A stretch of DNA of 64,000 nucleotides, taken from contig CAWJVZ010000004.1 of assembly GCA_963846475.1 (NCBI GenBank), forward strand, positions 2,914,001-2,978,000, given 5' to 3'. The notes under the pieces are model-generated. The model worked only from the letters and a program-made list of their open reading frames with translations, made no database searches and was not told where the DNA came from. This document shows, piece by piece, positions 18,633 through 27,123 of the stretch (the stretch's first letter is position 1; every line of letters starts with the position of its first letter). The DNA comes from DASWJZ01 sp963846475 (GTDB lineage: Bacteria > Pseudomonadota > Alphaproteobacteria > Rhizobiales > Afifellaceae). Both the position numbers and the translations under genes were made by a program.

Positions 18633-19799
18633 GTGACCCCCATCGAAGCCGTCGAAGTGATCCCGATCGTCGTTCCAGGCGAGGCCCGCGACGATCTCGA
18701 TGGGACGGTGGAAACCGTGATCGTGAAGATCATCGACAGCCAGGGGCGCTACGGGTTCGGCGAGGCGGATGCGCCGGCCGGCGTGGTCAAGAGCTTTCTC
18801 ACCATGCCGACGGCCCATCTGTGGAGCCGCAACATGAGCGAGCTCCTGGTCGGCCAGGACCCCGTGGAGATCGCGGCGCTTTGGCAGAAAGCCTATGAGG
18901 GAACGTTCTGGCCGGGCCGGCGGGGGCTTGGAATCCACGCGCTCTCCGCCGTCGACATCGCGCTTCACGACCTTGCCGGAAAGCAGCTGGAATTGCCCGC
19001 CTACAAGCTGATGGGCGGCGCCCGCCGCGACAAGCTGCGGCCCTACTGCACGATCTATCCGGGCCTGGCGCACGGCCGCTCGATCGGCGATCTCATGGCC
19101 GAGATCGGCCGGCAATTCGATAAGGCGCTGGCCACCGGATTCCGCGCGGTCAAGATGGAGGTGCTGTTCTACGACCTGGTGAGCGACCGCGAGCTCGTCA
19201 GGCTCATCCATGAAGGCCGGCGGATGATCGGCGACGACATCCTGATGGCGATCGACTTCGGCTATCGGTGGCACAATTGGTACGACGCCAAATGGGTGCT
19301 CGACCGGCTTGCCGATTGCGACATCTATTTCGCAGAGGCGACGCTGCAGCATGACGACCTCGCCGGCCATGCGCGGCTCGCCGCGACCAGCCCGATCCGG
19401 ATCGGCGGGGCGGAAGCCGCCGCCACCCGCTGGGAGGTGCGCGAGTGGATCGAGCGCGGCGGCGTTGCCGTGGTGCAGCCGAACATCGGACGGGGCGGCG
19501 GGCTGACCGAGATCCGCCGCATCGCCGACCTCTGCGAGCTTCATGGCGTGCAGGTCGTGCCGCATGGCTGGAAGACCGGCATCACCTCCGCCGTGGGACG
19601 GCATTTTCAGGCCGCCTGTCCGGCTGCGCCGCTCTTCGAATACATCTCGCCCGCCGTCTTCCCCAGCCCGCTCCGCCGCGAGCTGGTCTCGCCGGAGCCG
19701 GAGATCGTCGACGGCGAGATGGCGCTGCCGACGGGCGCCGGCCTCGGCGTCGAGCTCAACGAGGAGGTGGTGGAGCGTTATCGCGCCGATGCCGTTTGA
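18633..19799 (+). CDS. Enolase-superfamily enzyme (mandelate racemase/MLE family), copy 2
   Basis: 388 aa. The barrel carries FRAVKMEV (Lys), MAIDFGYRWH (Asp), FAEATLQ (Glu), IGGAEAAATR (Glu) and VVPHGWKTGI (His), a set compatible with metal-dependent dehydration or epimerisation of a hydroxy acid. The start at 18633 follows a gap of about 130 bases shared with divergent copy 1, presumably holding both promoters. It converges with copy 3 across a 76-base palindromic element. Sequence is clearly different from the three other copies in the locus, so this is not a recent tandem duplication. Substrate unknown. Confidence 0.88.
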   Translation: MTPIEAVEVIPIVVPGEARDDLDGTVETVIVKIIDSQGRYGFGEADAPAGVVKSFLTMPTAHLWSRNMSELLVGQDPVEIAALWQKAYEGTFWPGRRGLGIHALSAVDIALHDLAGKQLELPAYKLMGGARRDKLRPYCTIYPGLAHGRSIGDLMAEIGRQFDKALATGFRAVKMEVLFYDLVSDRELVRLIHEGRRMIGDDILMAIDFGYRWHNWYDAKWVLDRLADCDIYFAEATLQHDDLAGHARLAATSPIRIGGAEAAATRWEVREWIERGGVAVVQPNIGRGGGLTEIRRIADLCELHGVQVVPHGWKTGITSAVGRHFQAACPAAPLFEYISPAVFPSPLRRELVSPEPEIVDGEMALPTGAGLGVELNEEVVERYRADAV

Positions 19800-19807
19800 C
19801 AGAACCC

Positions 19808-19883
19808 GTAGCCCGGATGCAGCGGAGCGAAATCCGGGATCGCAGCGCCAGCCCCGCATTGCGCTCCGCTCCATGCGGGCTAC
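19808..19883. repeat. Palindromic intergenic element between convergent genes
   Basis: Arms at 19808-19829 and 19862-19883 (beginning GTAGCCCG and ending CGGGCTAC) match at 20 of 22 positions, with a second imperfect repeat inside. It overlaps the last codon of the leftward gene and can act as a two-way terminator. The text resembles dispersed GTAGCCCGGATG-type palindromes of Rhizobiales genomes. I see no second copy in this window. Confidence 0.7.
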
Positions 19884-21019
19884 AAACTACGGCCGACGCG
19901 ATAACGGGCTATCGTTTCCGGGTTCAGCGTCACGCCGAGACCCGGTGCTGTCGGCACCTCCACCTTGCCGTCGGGTCCGATCGGGAAATGTTCCTGCGTC
20001 ACCTCCCAGCGAAGCGGCGATTGGCTGGTGGAATATTCGCAGGGCTCATCGGCCCAGTGCTGCGCCAGGAAGGCGAGGTTCGCCGCGATGGTGACGTTCG
20101 ACTTGTAGCCGTGAGTGACGACGCGCTTTCCGAGGCTCTTTGCGAGCGCCGCTATGCGCATCAACTCGGTGAGGCCGCCGGCCATGGTGACGTCCGGCTG
20201 GGCGATGTCGATCCGGCCGGCTTCGAACATTTCTTTGTATTCGAAACGGGTCGTCAGGCCGAGGTCGCCGCCGCCGATCGGCACGCCGAACCCCTGAAAT
20301 CGCGCATGGCCGTCGAGATCGTCGAGAGGGAGCGGCGCCTCCACCCAGGCGAAGCCGTTATCGCGGAAGATCGGCATGAGCGGCAGGCCCTGGTCGGCCT
20401 CGCTCCAGGCCGTCGCCGCATCCATCATGAGCCTGATCTCGGGGCCGACATGCTCGCGCGCCGTTCGGATCAGGCGGGCGGTGCGGTCCAGGTCATCGCG
20501 CCAGAACGGGTCGGCCACGATCTTGATGGCCTTCAGCCCGAGATCCAGGCCGCGGTCGATGTTCCGGCGCACCTCGTCGGGCGTCTCGCCGAGCGGATAT
20601 ACCGTTCCGTAGGCGAGGATGCGGTCGCGCCGCACCGTGCCGAGGAGCGACGAGACCGGCTTGCCGAGCACCTTGCCGCGGAGGTCCCACAGGGCGATGT
20701 CGACGGCGCTGATCGCATGGATGACGACGCCCCGGCGCCCGTAATAGCTGGTGGCGTCGTACATGCGGTCCCACAGGCCTTCGACGTCGGCGGGGTCCGC
20801 GCCGATCAGCACCGAGGCCAGGCCCATCGCGTGGGTGTGCGACCGCGGCGCCTCGATTACGGCGCGGATCACGGATGGAACGCTGTCCACCTCGGCGACG
20901 CCCTGCAGGCCTTCGTCGGTATCTACGATCACGATGCAATTGTCGTAGGAGCCGTCGAAAGTCAGGCCCTCCCAACCGGGAACCCGCAGTTCGATGACCT
21001 CGATACCGGTTATCTTCAT
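19880..21019 (-). CDS. Enolase-superfamily enzyme (mandelate racemase/MLE family), copy 3
   Basis: 379 aa. Visible elements: KAIKIVADPF (Lys), MMDAATAW (Asp), WVEAPLPLDD (Glu) and VVTHGYKSN (His). At the third metal-ligand position, where the other copies have GGE/AGE/GAE, this protein has IGGGDLGLTTRFE, so aspartate or the later glutamate may take the role. It lies 62 bases after the signal-less solute-binding-like gene and is probably co-transcribed with it. Likely an acid-sugar dehydratase or racemase; the substrate is unknown. Confidence 0.86.
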   Translation of the reverse strand: MKITGIEVIELRVPGWEGLTFDGSYDNCIVIVDTDEGLQGVAEVDSVPSVIRAVIEAPRSHTHAMGLASVLIGADPADVEGLWDRMYDATSYYGRRGVVIHAISAVDIALWDLRGKVLGKPVSSLLGTVRRDRILAYGTVYPLGETPDEVRRNIDRGLDLGLKAIKIVADPFWRDDLDRTARLIRTAREHVGPEIRLMMDAATAWSEADQGLPLMPIFRDNGFAWVEAPLPLDDLDGHARFQGFGVPIGGGDLGLTTRFEYKEMFEAGRIDIAQPDVTMAGGLTELMRIAALAKSLGKRVVTHGYKSNVTIAANLAFLAQHWADEPCEYSTSQSPLRWEVTQEHFPIGPDGKVEVPTAPGLGVTLNPETIARYRVGRSL

Positions 21020-21081
21020 CTATGCACCCCTTCCGCAACGCGGATGATTCAAGGCCTAAGGAGCGTCGGCAGGGCGTCCTC

Positions 21082-22227
21082 TCAGGCCGATTCTGAACCG
21101 GCCACCGCATGCAGGCTTTCCAGCGCGTCGATCAGGCGCGCTTCGGAAATCGTGCCGCGGAGATGCGCTTCGACGAGCTCGCCGCCGCGACGCTGGAAGG
21201 CGAGATAGCCGGGATAGCGCGGGCGAATCCAGCAGCTGTCGATTGTCCGGCGGATGGCCGAGAAGCTGTTGCCGAACCGCCCGTCGATCGCCGGATCCGT
21301 CCATGCCTCCACGCGGGCCGGTTGGCCGTGGTGCGCCGCGAAGGCCTTCTGCGTGGCAGCGTCGAGCAGGAAGCCGGCATAGGCGAGAGCGGCCTCCGGT
21401 TCCCGGCAAGTGGCCGAGATGCCGAGCCCCGTGCCGCCGATCGTCGACCCGCGCGGATCGGGCCCCGCGACGCCGGGCAGATCGTGAAAGCCGAGCGGCC
21501 GGCCCATGTCGCCTTCCGCATAGGTCGCGTAGCAATAGACGGCGGGGCAATAGACAAGCGTGTCGCTCGCCACCATAGCATCGTGGACGTCGATGCTGTT
21601 CCAGTCGAGGACGGCAGCCGGACAGACGGACAGCAGGGCGCGCATGGCGCCGAGCGCCTCCGCCGCGACAGGGCGCTCGACGAGCTTGTCTCCGGGGTCC
21701 GTGGCGCAGGGGTGGCCCAGATTGGCGCACAGCGTGAAGAACGTCATCAACGCATGCACACCCTTGTAGGCGACCGCCAGGCGCAGTTCTTTCCGGCCGG
21801 CAGCCTCCCCAAGGCGGACCACCTCGCCCCACGTGGTCGGCAATTCATCGGCAATCTGGCCCAAAAGGTCTGGCCGTGACACGGCAGTCTGGCAGGCAGC
21901 ATCGATCGGCAGCGCCCAGATGTGGCCGTCGTAGCGATAGCTCGCCAGCGACGGCCCGACGAAGAGGTCGTCGCTGCCGGCGAGCAGTGCATCGAGCGGC
22001 ATCAGGCAGCGGCTCGCCGCGATGTCGCCGCAGAAGGGATGGTCCAGGACGATCAGATCGTAGCGGCGGGCGAGGTCGGGCACAGGCTCGAATTCAAACC
22101 CCTCCAGGGGCCGCTCCGACCATTCGACCTCGATGCCGGGATGGCTTGCGTTGAAGTGCGCCAGAGTGCCGGAGAGTGGCGCGACGGCGCGCCGATGGCC
22201 CCAGGTGATGCCCCGTAGTCTTGCCAC
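21082..22227 (-). CDS. Extracellular solute-binding family protein lacking a signal peptide
   Basis: About 381 aa starting at a GTG (22227) with GGGAGG seven bases upstream: ARLRGITWGHRRAVAPLSG. The fold pattern is that of sugar-type periplasmic binding proteins (ASHPGIEVEWSERPLEGFEF, DLIVLDHPFCGDI, WALPIDAACQTAV, GGTGLGISATCREPEAALAY). There is no hydrophobic export sequence at either possible start, so it should stay in the cytoplasm. It is divergent from the ABC importer operon and co-directional with enolase copy 3. A role as a cytoplasmic ligand sensor or sequestering protein is conjecture; a mis-called start is unlikely because upstream sequence is not signal-like. Confidence 0.78.
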   Translation of the reverse strand: MARLRGITWGHRRAVAPLSGTLAHFNASHPGIEVEWSERPLEGFEFEPVPDLARRYDLIVLDHPFCGDIAASRCLMPLDALLAGSDDLFVGPSLASYRYDGHIWALPIDAACQTAVSRPDLLGQIADELPTTWGEVVRLGEAAGRKELRLAVAYKGVHALMTFFTLCANLGHPCATDPGDKLVERPVAAEALGAMRALLSVCPAAVLDWNSIDVHDAMVASDTLVYCPAVYCYATYAEGDMGRPLGFHDLPGVAGPDPRGSTIGGTGLGISATCREPEAALAYAGFLLDAATQKAFAAHHGQPARVEAWTDPAIDGRFGNSFSAIRRTIDSCWIRPRYPGYLAFQRRGGELVEAHLRGTISEARLIDALESLHAVAGSESA

Positions 22228-22327
22228 GCCACAACCTCCCGTTTTCTTGACAGCTGCTAACGGCCGCCGCAATGTTTCGGACCGCTAAAAGCTTGAACTG
22301 AAAACCGAAATTGTCGGCAACAAAAAC

Positions 22328-22345
22328 CGATGCACTGGTGCATCG
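22328..22345. promoter_or_regulatory. Candidate operator in divergent promoter region
   Basis: CGATGCAC and GTGCATCG form a perfect 8-bp dyad around TG, 29 bases before the importer operon start and next to a TATAAA (22350-22355) that could be its -10. It sits where a repressor would block both divergent operons. GntR-family sites often look like this, but no such regulator is in the window. Confidence 0.5.
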
Positions 22346-22373
22346 CACCTATAAAAGTGGGAGGATCCGCGAC

Positions 22374-23903
22374 ATGAATCTCAGGACATGTGTCTCCGCT
22401 GCGACGCTTCTGGCGGCCGCATTCTCGCTTCTGCCCGGCGCGGCGGCTTTCGCGGCGGCCGGCAACGAATGCGTCAAAGTGCTTGGCTACGAGTGGAGCG
22501 GCGAGAAGCAGTCCATGGACCCCGCCGACATGCATTCGGGGGACGACGCCTACCATATCTTCGCCGTCTATAACCGGCTCGTCGACATCGACGACAATTT
22601 CAACGTCCTGCCGGAGCTCGCGACGGAATGGTCGGTGTCGGAGGACGGCAAGACCTGGACGTTCAAGCTCCGCGAGGGGGTGAAATTCCACTCGGGCAAG
22701 GATTTCACTTCGGCCGACGTGGTCTACACCTTCAAGCGGCTGCTCGACCCGGCCCAAGGCTTCGGTTCGACGGCGGTGCTGCAATTCATGGATCCGAACG
22801 GCATCGCCGCCCCGGATGCGCACACCGTCACGTTCACCACCAAGGATCCCGTGGCCGAGTTCCCGGTCCTCATCTCCAACAAGTTCACCAACATCGTGGC
22901 GGAGGGCGCCACGCATGAGGAACTGCGGCTGAAGGGCGACGGCACGGGCCCCTTCATGCAGGAGCAGTTCACGCCGAACGCGCCGGTCCGCATCCTGCGC
23001 AAGAACCCGAATTACTGGGATGCGGGCAAGCCGAAGGCGGAATGCATCCGCGTCACGGTGGCCCAGGAGCCTGTCGCGGCAGTCAGCGCAATCAAGGCCG
23101 GCCAGGTCGATCTCGTTCTGAACGTCGATCCCTCCATCATCACGGCGCTCCAGGACGACCCGAATGTCGAGCTCCTCGAGACCGGCGCGTCGAACACCAT
23201 GACCATCTCGATGTGGATCGACACGCCGCCTTTCGATAAGATCCAGGTCCGTCAGGCCCTGAAGGCGGTCGTCGACCGGCAGGCCATGCTCGACACCGTC
23301 CTCCTGGGCTACGGCGAGACCGGCGCCGACAGCCCCGTTCCTCTACCGAGCCCTGCCGCACATGTGAAAGAGGCGCCCAAACAGGACATCGAGCGTGCCA
23401 AGCAGCTGCTCGCCGAAGCCGGCCACCCGGACGGCCTGAGCTTCGACCTCTACACGGCGGAAGGCGTGCCGGGCATGGTGCGCATGGCGCAGGTCTTCGC
23501 CGAGATGGCCAAGCCGGCCGGGATCAACATCAACGTCATCGTCACACCGGCCGAGAGCTACTGGGATGAGGTCTGGCTGAAGAAGCCGATCCTGACCTCC
23601 GCCTGGTCGATGCGGCCGCCCGGCGAGGGCCTGGCCGTCGCTTACACCAAGGAGGCCAAGTGGCCGGAGACCCATTGGGTCCGCCCGGATTACGACGCCC
23701 TTCTTCTCAAGGCCAATACCACCGTTGACACGGAGGAGCGCAACAAGCTCTATCAGGAAGCCGGACGCATGCTGGCGGAGGAAGGCGGCGTCATCATTCC
23801 GATGTTCGTCCACCAGGTGCTGGCGCTGCGGAAGGGCTGTACCGGCTACGAGCCGCGGGCGCAGAATTTCAACCTGAACTTCGAAGATCTGTCCTGCGAA
23901 TAG
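22374..23903 (+). CDS. ABC transporter substrate-binding protein, peptide/nickel (family 5) type
   Basis: 509 aa with a clear Sec signal peptide (LRTCVSAATLLAAAFSLLPG, cleavage near AAFAAAG). The family-5 periplasmic binding fold follows, with WTFKLREGVKFHSGKDFTSAD, TGPFMQEQF and VRQALKAVVDR. The start at 22374 has GGGAGG upstream; a longer frame from 22311 lacks one. It is the first gene of an operon with VOC, SDR, two permeases, a fused ATPase and an enolase-family enzyme. Family 5 receptors bind peptides, but also oligosaccharides, opines and other compounds; with the catabolic genes beside it, a non-peptide ligand is likely. Confidence 0.92.
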   Translation: MNLRTCVSAATLLAAAFSLLPGAAAFAAAGNECVKVLGYEWSGEKQSMDPADMHSGDDAYHIFAVYNRLVDIDDNFNVLPELATEWSVSEDGKTWTFKLREGVKFHSGKDFTSADVVYTFKRLLDPAQGFGSTAVLQFMDPNGIAAPDAHTVTFTTKDPVAEFPVLISNKFTNIVAEGATHEELRLKGDGTGPFMQEQFTPNAPVRILRKNPNYWDAGKPKAECIRVTVAQEPVAAVSAIKAGQVDLVLNVDPSIITALQDDPNVELLETGASNTMTISMWIDTPPFDKIQVRQALKAVVDRQAMLDTVLLGYGETGADSPVPLPSPAAHVKEAPKQDIERAKQLLAEAGHPDGLSFDLYTAEGVPGMVRMAQVFAEMAKPAGININVIVTPAESYWDEVWLKKPILTSAWSMRPPGEGLAVAYTKEAKWPETHWVRPDYDALLLKANTTVDTEERNKLYQEAGRMLAEEGGVIIPMFVHQVLALRKGCTGYEPRAQNFNLNFEDLSCE

Positions 23904-23912
23904 CGCGTACCC

Positions 23913-23941
23913 CCGATCCGGGGCCTCGGCGCCCGGATCGG
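23913..23941 (+). terminator. 10-bp perfect stem-loop after binding-protein gene
   Basis: CCGATCCGGG and CCCGGATCGG pair exactly around a 9-base loop ten bases after the stop codon and are followed by an A/T-rich CACTATTTATAT. In importer operons such hairpins commonly cut down transcription or protect the 3' end of the binding-protein message, giving more receptor than permease. Confidence 0.6.
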
Positions 23942-23975
23942 CACTATTTATATCGGCGAGGTCGCGGTAGCCGTC

Positions 23976-24440
23976 ATGCTCCTCGGTGTGTGGCATACGT
24001 CATGGACGGTCGCCGACCTGGACCGCTCCGTTGCGTTCTATCGCGATCTCCTCGGCTTCGAGCTGGTCGAGACGAAGCATCGGATCGGGCCTTTCATCGA
24101 AGAGGTCGTCGGGTTCAGCGGAGCCGAGCTCAAGATCGCGACGCTGAGAATAGCGGGCGCCCCGATCCCGCAGTCCGGCCATCATCTCGAGCTGATCGAA
24201 TACGTCGCCCCGCGCGGCGAACGGCTGGACCTGCATACCTGCAACATAGGGGCAGCTCATCTGGCGGTCGGCACCAATTCGATCCACGATACTTATGCGC
24301 GGCTCTCGCGGGAGGGAGTGACCTTCGTCTCGCCGCCCGTTCTCGTCCCATCCGGTTCGAACGCCAATTCCTACGCCTGCTACATGCGGGACCCCGACGG
24401 CTTTACGATCGAGCTGGTGCAGCCCGGCGGCCCGGCGTGA
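23976..24440 (+). CDS. VOC-family (glyoxalase/dioxygenase-like) protein
   Basis: 154 aa, a two-module vicinal-oxygen-chelate fold. Metal-ligand candidates are present: His in VWHTSWTV, Glu in HHLELIEYV, His in AAHLAVGT and Glu in FTIELVQ. VOC enzymes include isomerases, epimerases, glyoxalases and extradiol dioxygenases. The last codons overlap the GTG of the SDR gene (GTGA), so the two are made together. A dual role as an epimerase or lyase in the same pathway is plausible; the reaction cannot be assigned. Confidence 0.88.
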   Translation: MLLGVWHTSWTVADLDRSVAFYRDLLGFELVETKHRIGPFIEEVVGFSGAELKIATLRIAGAPIPQSGHHLELIEYVAPRGERLDLHTCNIGAAHLAVGTNSIHDTYARLSREGVTFVSPPVLVPSGSNANSYACYMRDPDGFTIELVQPGGPA

Positions 24441-25246
24441 TTGCAGAGGAGGCGAAGGCGGCGCATGGCCGGCTGTTCCAGTTGGAGGGCCGCAACGCCC
24501 TGGTGACAGGCGCCGGGCGCGGGCTTGGAGCTGCCATGGCGGAAGCCCTCGCTCGCGCCGGCGCGCACGTCATCGTCAATGATATCGATGCCGGCTTTGC
24601 CGAAACTGAGCGTGCCCGCCTTTCGGAAGCGGGCCTGTCGGCCGAGGCGATTGCCTTCGACGTCGCGGACGCAGCCGCTGTCGCTGCCGCAATCGAAGCG
24701 ATCGATGCTGTCCATGGTCGCCTCGACATCCTCGTCAACAATGCCGGAATAGCGGTCTATGGAGGCGCGGAGGAGCTTGAGCCGGCCGATTGGAAAAACG
24801 TCATCGATGTTGACCTGACGTCGGTGTTCCTGCTCTCCCGTCGGGCCTGCACGCTCCTGTCGCGCGGCGGGCACGGCCGCATCATCAACATCGCCTCGGT
24901 GTTGGGACTGATTTCGCGTCCGGGAATCATCTCGTATGTCGCCGCCAAGCATGGCGTCATAGGCTTGACGCGCGCGCTTGCCGGAGAGCTCGGCCGATAT
25001 GGCATCACCTGCAACGCCATCGCGCCGGGATATTTTCTCACGCCGATGGGCGACGTCCTCGCCAAGGACGATCGCTTCTATCGTATGATCTGCGATCGTA
25101 CGCCTTTGCGCCGTTGGGCCATCCCCGAGGAGCTGCAAGGCCCGGTGGTCTTCCTCGCCTCCGAGGCCTCGTCGTTCGTCACCGGGCATGTGCTGACGGT
25201 CGACGGAGGACTCACCTCAAGCCTGTTCCAGCCGGAAGGCTGGTAG
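24437..25246 (+). CDS. Short-chain dehydrogenase/reductase (SDR)
   Basis: 269 aa, classical SDR with cofactor motif TGAGRGLG near residue 21, NNAGI near 101, and the catalytic YVAAK. The end of the Rossmann fold reads VFLASEASSFVTGHVLTVDGG. The GTG start overlaps the VOC stop; longer upstream frames only reread the VOC gene. It probably oxidises a hydroxyl of the imported substrate or of the enolase-family product to a ketone. The nearest functional relatives I can think of are gluconate/2-deoxygluconate 5-dehydrogenases, but specificity is uncertain. Confidence 0.9.
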   Translation: MIAEEAKAAHGRLFQLEGRNALVTGAGRGLGAAMAEALARAGAHVIVNDIDAGFAETERARLSEAGLSAEAIAFDVADAAAVAAAIEAIDAVHGRLDILVNNAGIAVYGGAEELEPADWKNVIDVDLTSVFLLSRRACTLLSRGGHGRIINIASVLGLISRPGIISYVAAKHGVIGLTRALAGELGRYGITCNAIAPGYFLTPMGDVLAKDDRFYRMICDRTPLRRWAIPEELQGPVVFLASEASSFVTGHVLTVDGGLTSSLFQPEGW

Positions 25247-25287
25247 CCGGGATCGCGGTTTATGGCGGCGCTGCAGGGATCAGGATC

Positions 25288-26238
25288 GTGAGCATCCCAG
25301 GCCTTATCGTCGGGCGGATCCTTTCGGCGCTGCTGACGCTCCTCCTCGTGTCGCTCCTCATTTTCTCGGTGCTGGAGATCCTGCCGGGCGATGTCGCCAC
25401 GCGCGTGCTCGGCCGCGACGCTACGCCGGAAGCGCTCGCCGTCCTGCGCGAGCGCCTCAACCTCGACGACCCCGCCCATATCCGCTACCTCACCTGGCTG
25501 GGCAGCATCGCGCAGGGCGATCTCGGCAACTCGCTGATCAGCGGCCGGCGCGTCGCCGACATTCTCGGGCCGCGCATCTTCAACACCCTGCTTCTCTCCG
25601 TTTACGCGTTCCTCATCTACCTCCCGCTGGCGACGCTGCCGGCGTTGATTCAGGCGATACGCCGCGACCGCGCCGTCGATCACGCCTTCTCGGTCGTCAC
25701 CCTCGTGCTGCTCTCCATCCCTGATTTCCTGCTCGCGACGATGCTGATGATCGTGTTCGTGGTGATGACGCCGCTGTTCCCGGCGATCTCGCTTGTCGAC
25801 GCAAGCTCCAGCGCCGCCGAATACCTCCACGCCATGACGCTGCCGGCGGTGACGCTCGCCGTCGTCATGGCGGTTTATGCCGTGCGCATGCTGCGCGACA
25901 ATCTGATCGAAGTCCTCGATTCCGACTACATCCGCATGGCCGAGCTGAAGGGCGTGCCGGCCCGGCGCGTGGTCTGGCGCCACGCCTTGCCGAACGCGCT
26001 GGTGCCGACGCTGAACGTCACGGCGCTCAACCTCGCCTACCTCATCGGCGGCGTCGTCATAGTCGAACGCGTGTTCAGCTACCCCGGCTTCGGCAGCCTT
26101 CTGGTCGACGCGCTGCAACTTCGCGATCTGCCGCTGATCGAGGCGACGGTGATGATCGCCGCCGCCGTCTATATCGGCGCCAACCTGCTCGCCGATATCG
26201 GCTCGATCCTGCTCAATCCGCGGCTGCGGACGGCCTGA
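25288..26238 (+). CDS. ABC transporter permease, DppB type
   Basis: About 316 aa from the GTG at 25288 (SIPGLIVGRILSALLTLL), with six membrane helices and the EAA loop ELKGVPARRVVWRHALPNAL that docks on the ATPase. The C-terminus shows ERVFSYPGFGSLLVDA, typical of DppB/OppB. The open frame reaches further upstream, but that text overlaps the SDR gene and is not permease-like. It is followed three bases later by the DppC-type partner. Confidence 0.92.
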   Translation: MSIPGLIVGRILSALLTLLLVSLLIFSVLEILPGDVATRVLGRDATPEALAVLRERLNLDDPAHIRYLTWLGSIAQGDLGNSLISGRRVADILGPRIFNTLLLSVYAFLIYLPLATLPALIQAIRRDRAVDHAFSVVTLVLLSIPDFLLATMLMIVFVVMTPLFPAISLVDASSSAAEYLHAMTLPAVTLAVVMAVYAVRMLRDNLIEVLDSDYIRMAELKGVPARRVVWRHALPNALVPTLNVTALNLAYLIGGVVIVERVFSYPGFGSLLVDALQLRDLPLIEATVMIAAAVYIGANLLADIGSILLNPRLRTA

Positions 26239-26241
26239 GCG

Positions 26242-27123
26242 ATGGCTGCTGCCGATCTCGCCGCAACTCCCGCACGGCGCTGGCGAGTCATCAAGCGCAC
26301 GCCGCTCAGCCTGCGGATCGGCGGCGCCATCCTCATTCTGCACTTGGCCATCGCAGTGCTCGGTCCTTTCCTCGTCCCCTACGGCTTCGCCCAGATGGGG
26401 ACCGGCGCGCCGTTGTCCGGCATGAGCTGGGCGCACCCGTTCGGCGTCGACCAGCTCGGGCGAGACGTCCTCAGCCGGGTTGTGCACGGCGCTCACATCG
26501 TCATCCTGCTGTCGCTCTCCGGCACGGCGCTCGGCCTGGCAATCGGGGCCTTGCTCGGCCTGTTCTCCGGTTACGTCGGGGGCTGGATCGACAATCTCAT
26601 CCAGCGGCTCCTCGAGACACTGATCAGCATTCCGTTCCTGGTGCTGGCGCTGCTTGCCATCGCCTCCGTCGGGCCGGAGCTCTCCGGTGAGCCGGTGCTC
26701 GTGGTGCTGGTCGTGGCGCTGGTCTATGCGCCGCGCATCGCGCGCATGGCCCGGGTCGCCGCCATCGAGATCGCCACCCGCGATTTCGTGACGGTGGCGC
26801 GGCTGCGCGGCGAGAGCGCCTGGTCGGTGATCCGCCGCGAGGTGCTGCCCAACGCCTCCAGCGTCCTCCTCGTCGAATTCGCGCTGCGGGCCGGCTACGC
26901 CCCGGTGCTGATCGGCTCGCTCGGCTTCCTCGGCTTCGGGCTTCGCCCGCCGACGCCGGAATGGGGGCTGATGATCAGCGAGAACCGGGCCCTCCTCATC
27001 GTCTCGCCGATCACGGTGTTGGGGCCCGGCTTGGCGCTCGCCTCGCTGGTGGTCGGGCTGAACCTCTTCACCGAGGGGCTCGCCCGCATCCTCGGCCGCA
27101 CCGTCAAGCTGGGCGCGGCATGA
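26242..27123 (+). CDS. ABC transporter permease, DppC type
   Basis: 293 aa. The N-terminal OppC helix region (ILILHLAIAVLGPFLVPYG) and the marker HPFGVDQLGRDVLSRVVHGA are followed by five more helices and the EAA loop RLRGESAWSVIRREVLPNA. The final four bases overlap the start of the fused ATPase (ATGA). With the DppB-type protein it forms the membrane channel of the importer. Confidence 0.93.
   Translation: MAAADLAATPARRWRVIKRTPLSLRIGGAILILHLAIAVLGPFLVPYGFAQMGTGAPLSGMSWAHPFGVDQLGRDVLSRVVHGAHIVILLSLSGTALGLAIGALLGLFSGYVGGWIDNLIQRLLETLISIPFLVLALLAIASVGPELSGEPVLVVLVVALVYAPRIARMARVAAIEIATRDFVTVARLRGESAWSVIRREVLPNASSVLLVEFALRAGYAPVLIGSLGFLGFGLRPPTPEWGLMISENRALLIVSPITVLGPGLALASLVVGLNLFTEGLARILGRTVKLGAA

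Noticed and set aside
25078..26496. 472-codon minus-strand frame rich in Asp, His, Gln and Arg
   Set aside because: Antisense of the DppB/DppC genes; biased composition typical of reverse-complement shadow frames.
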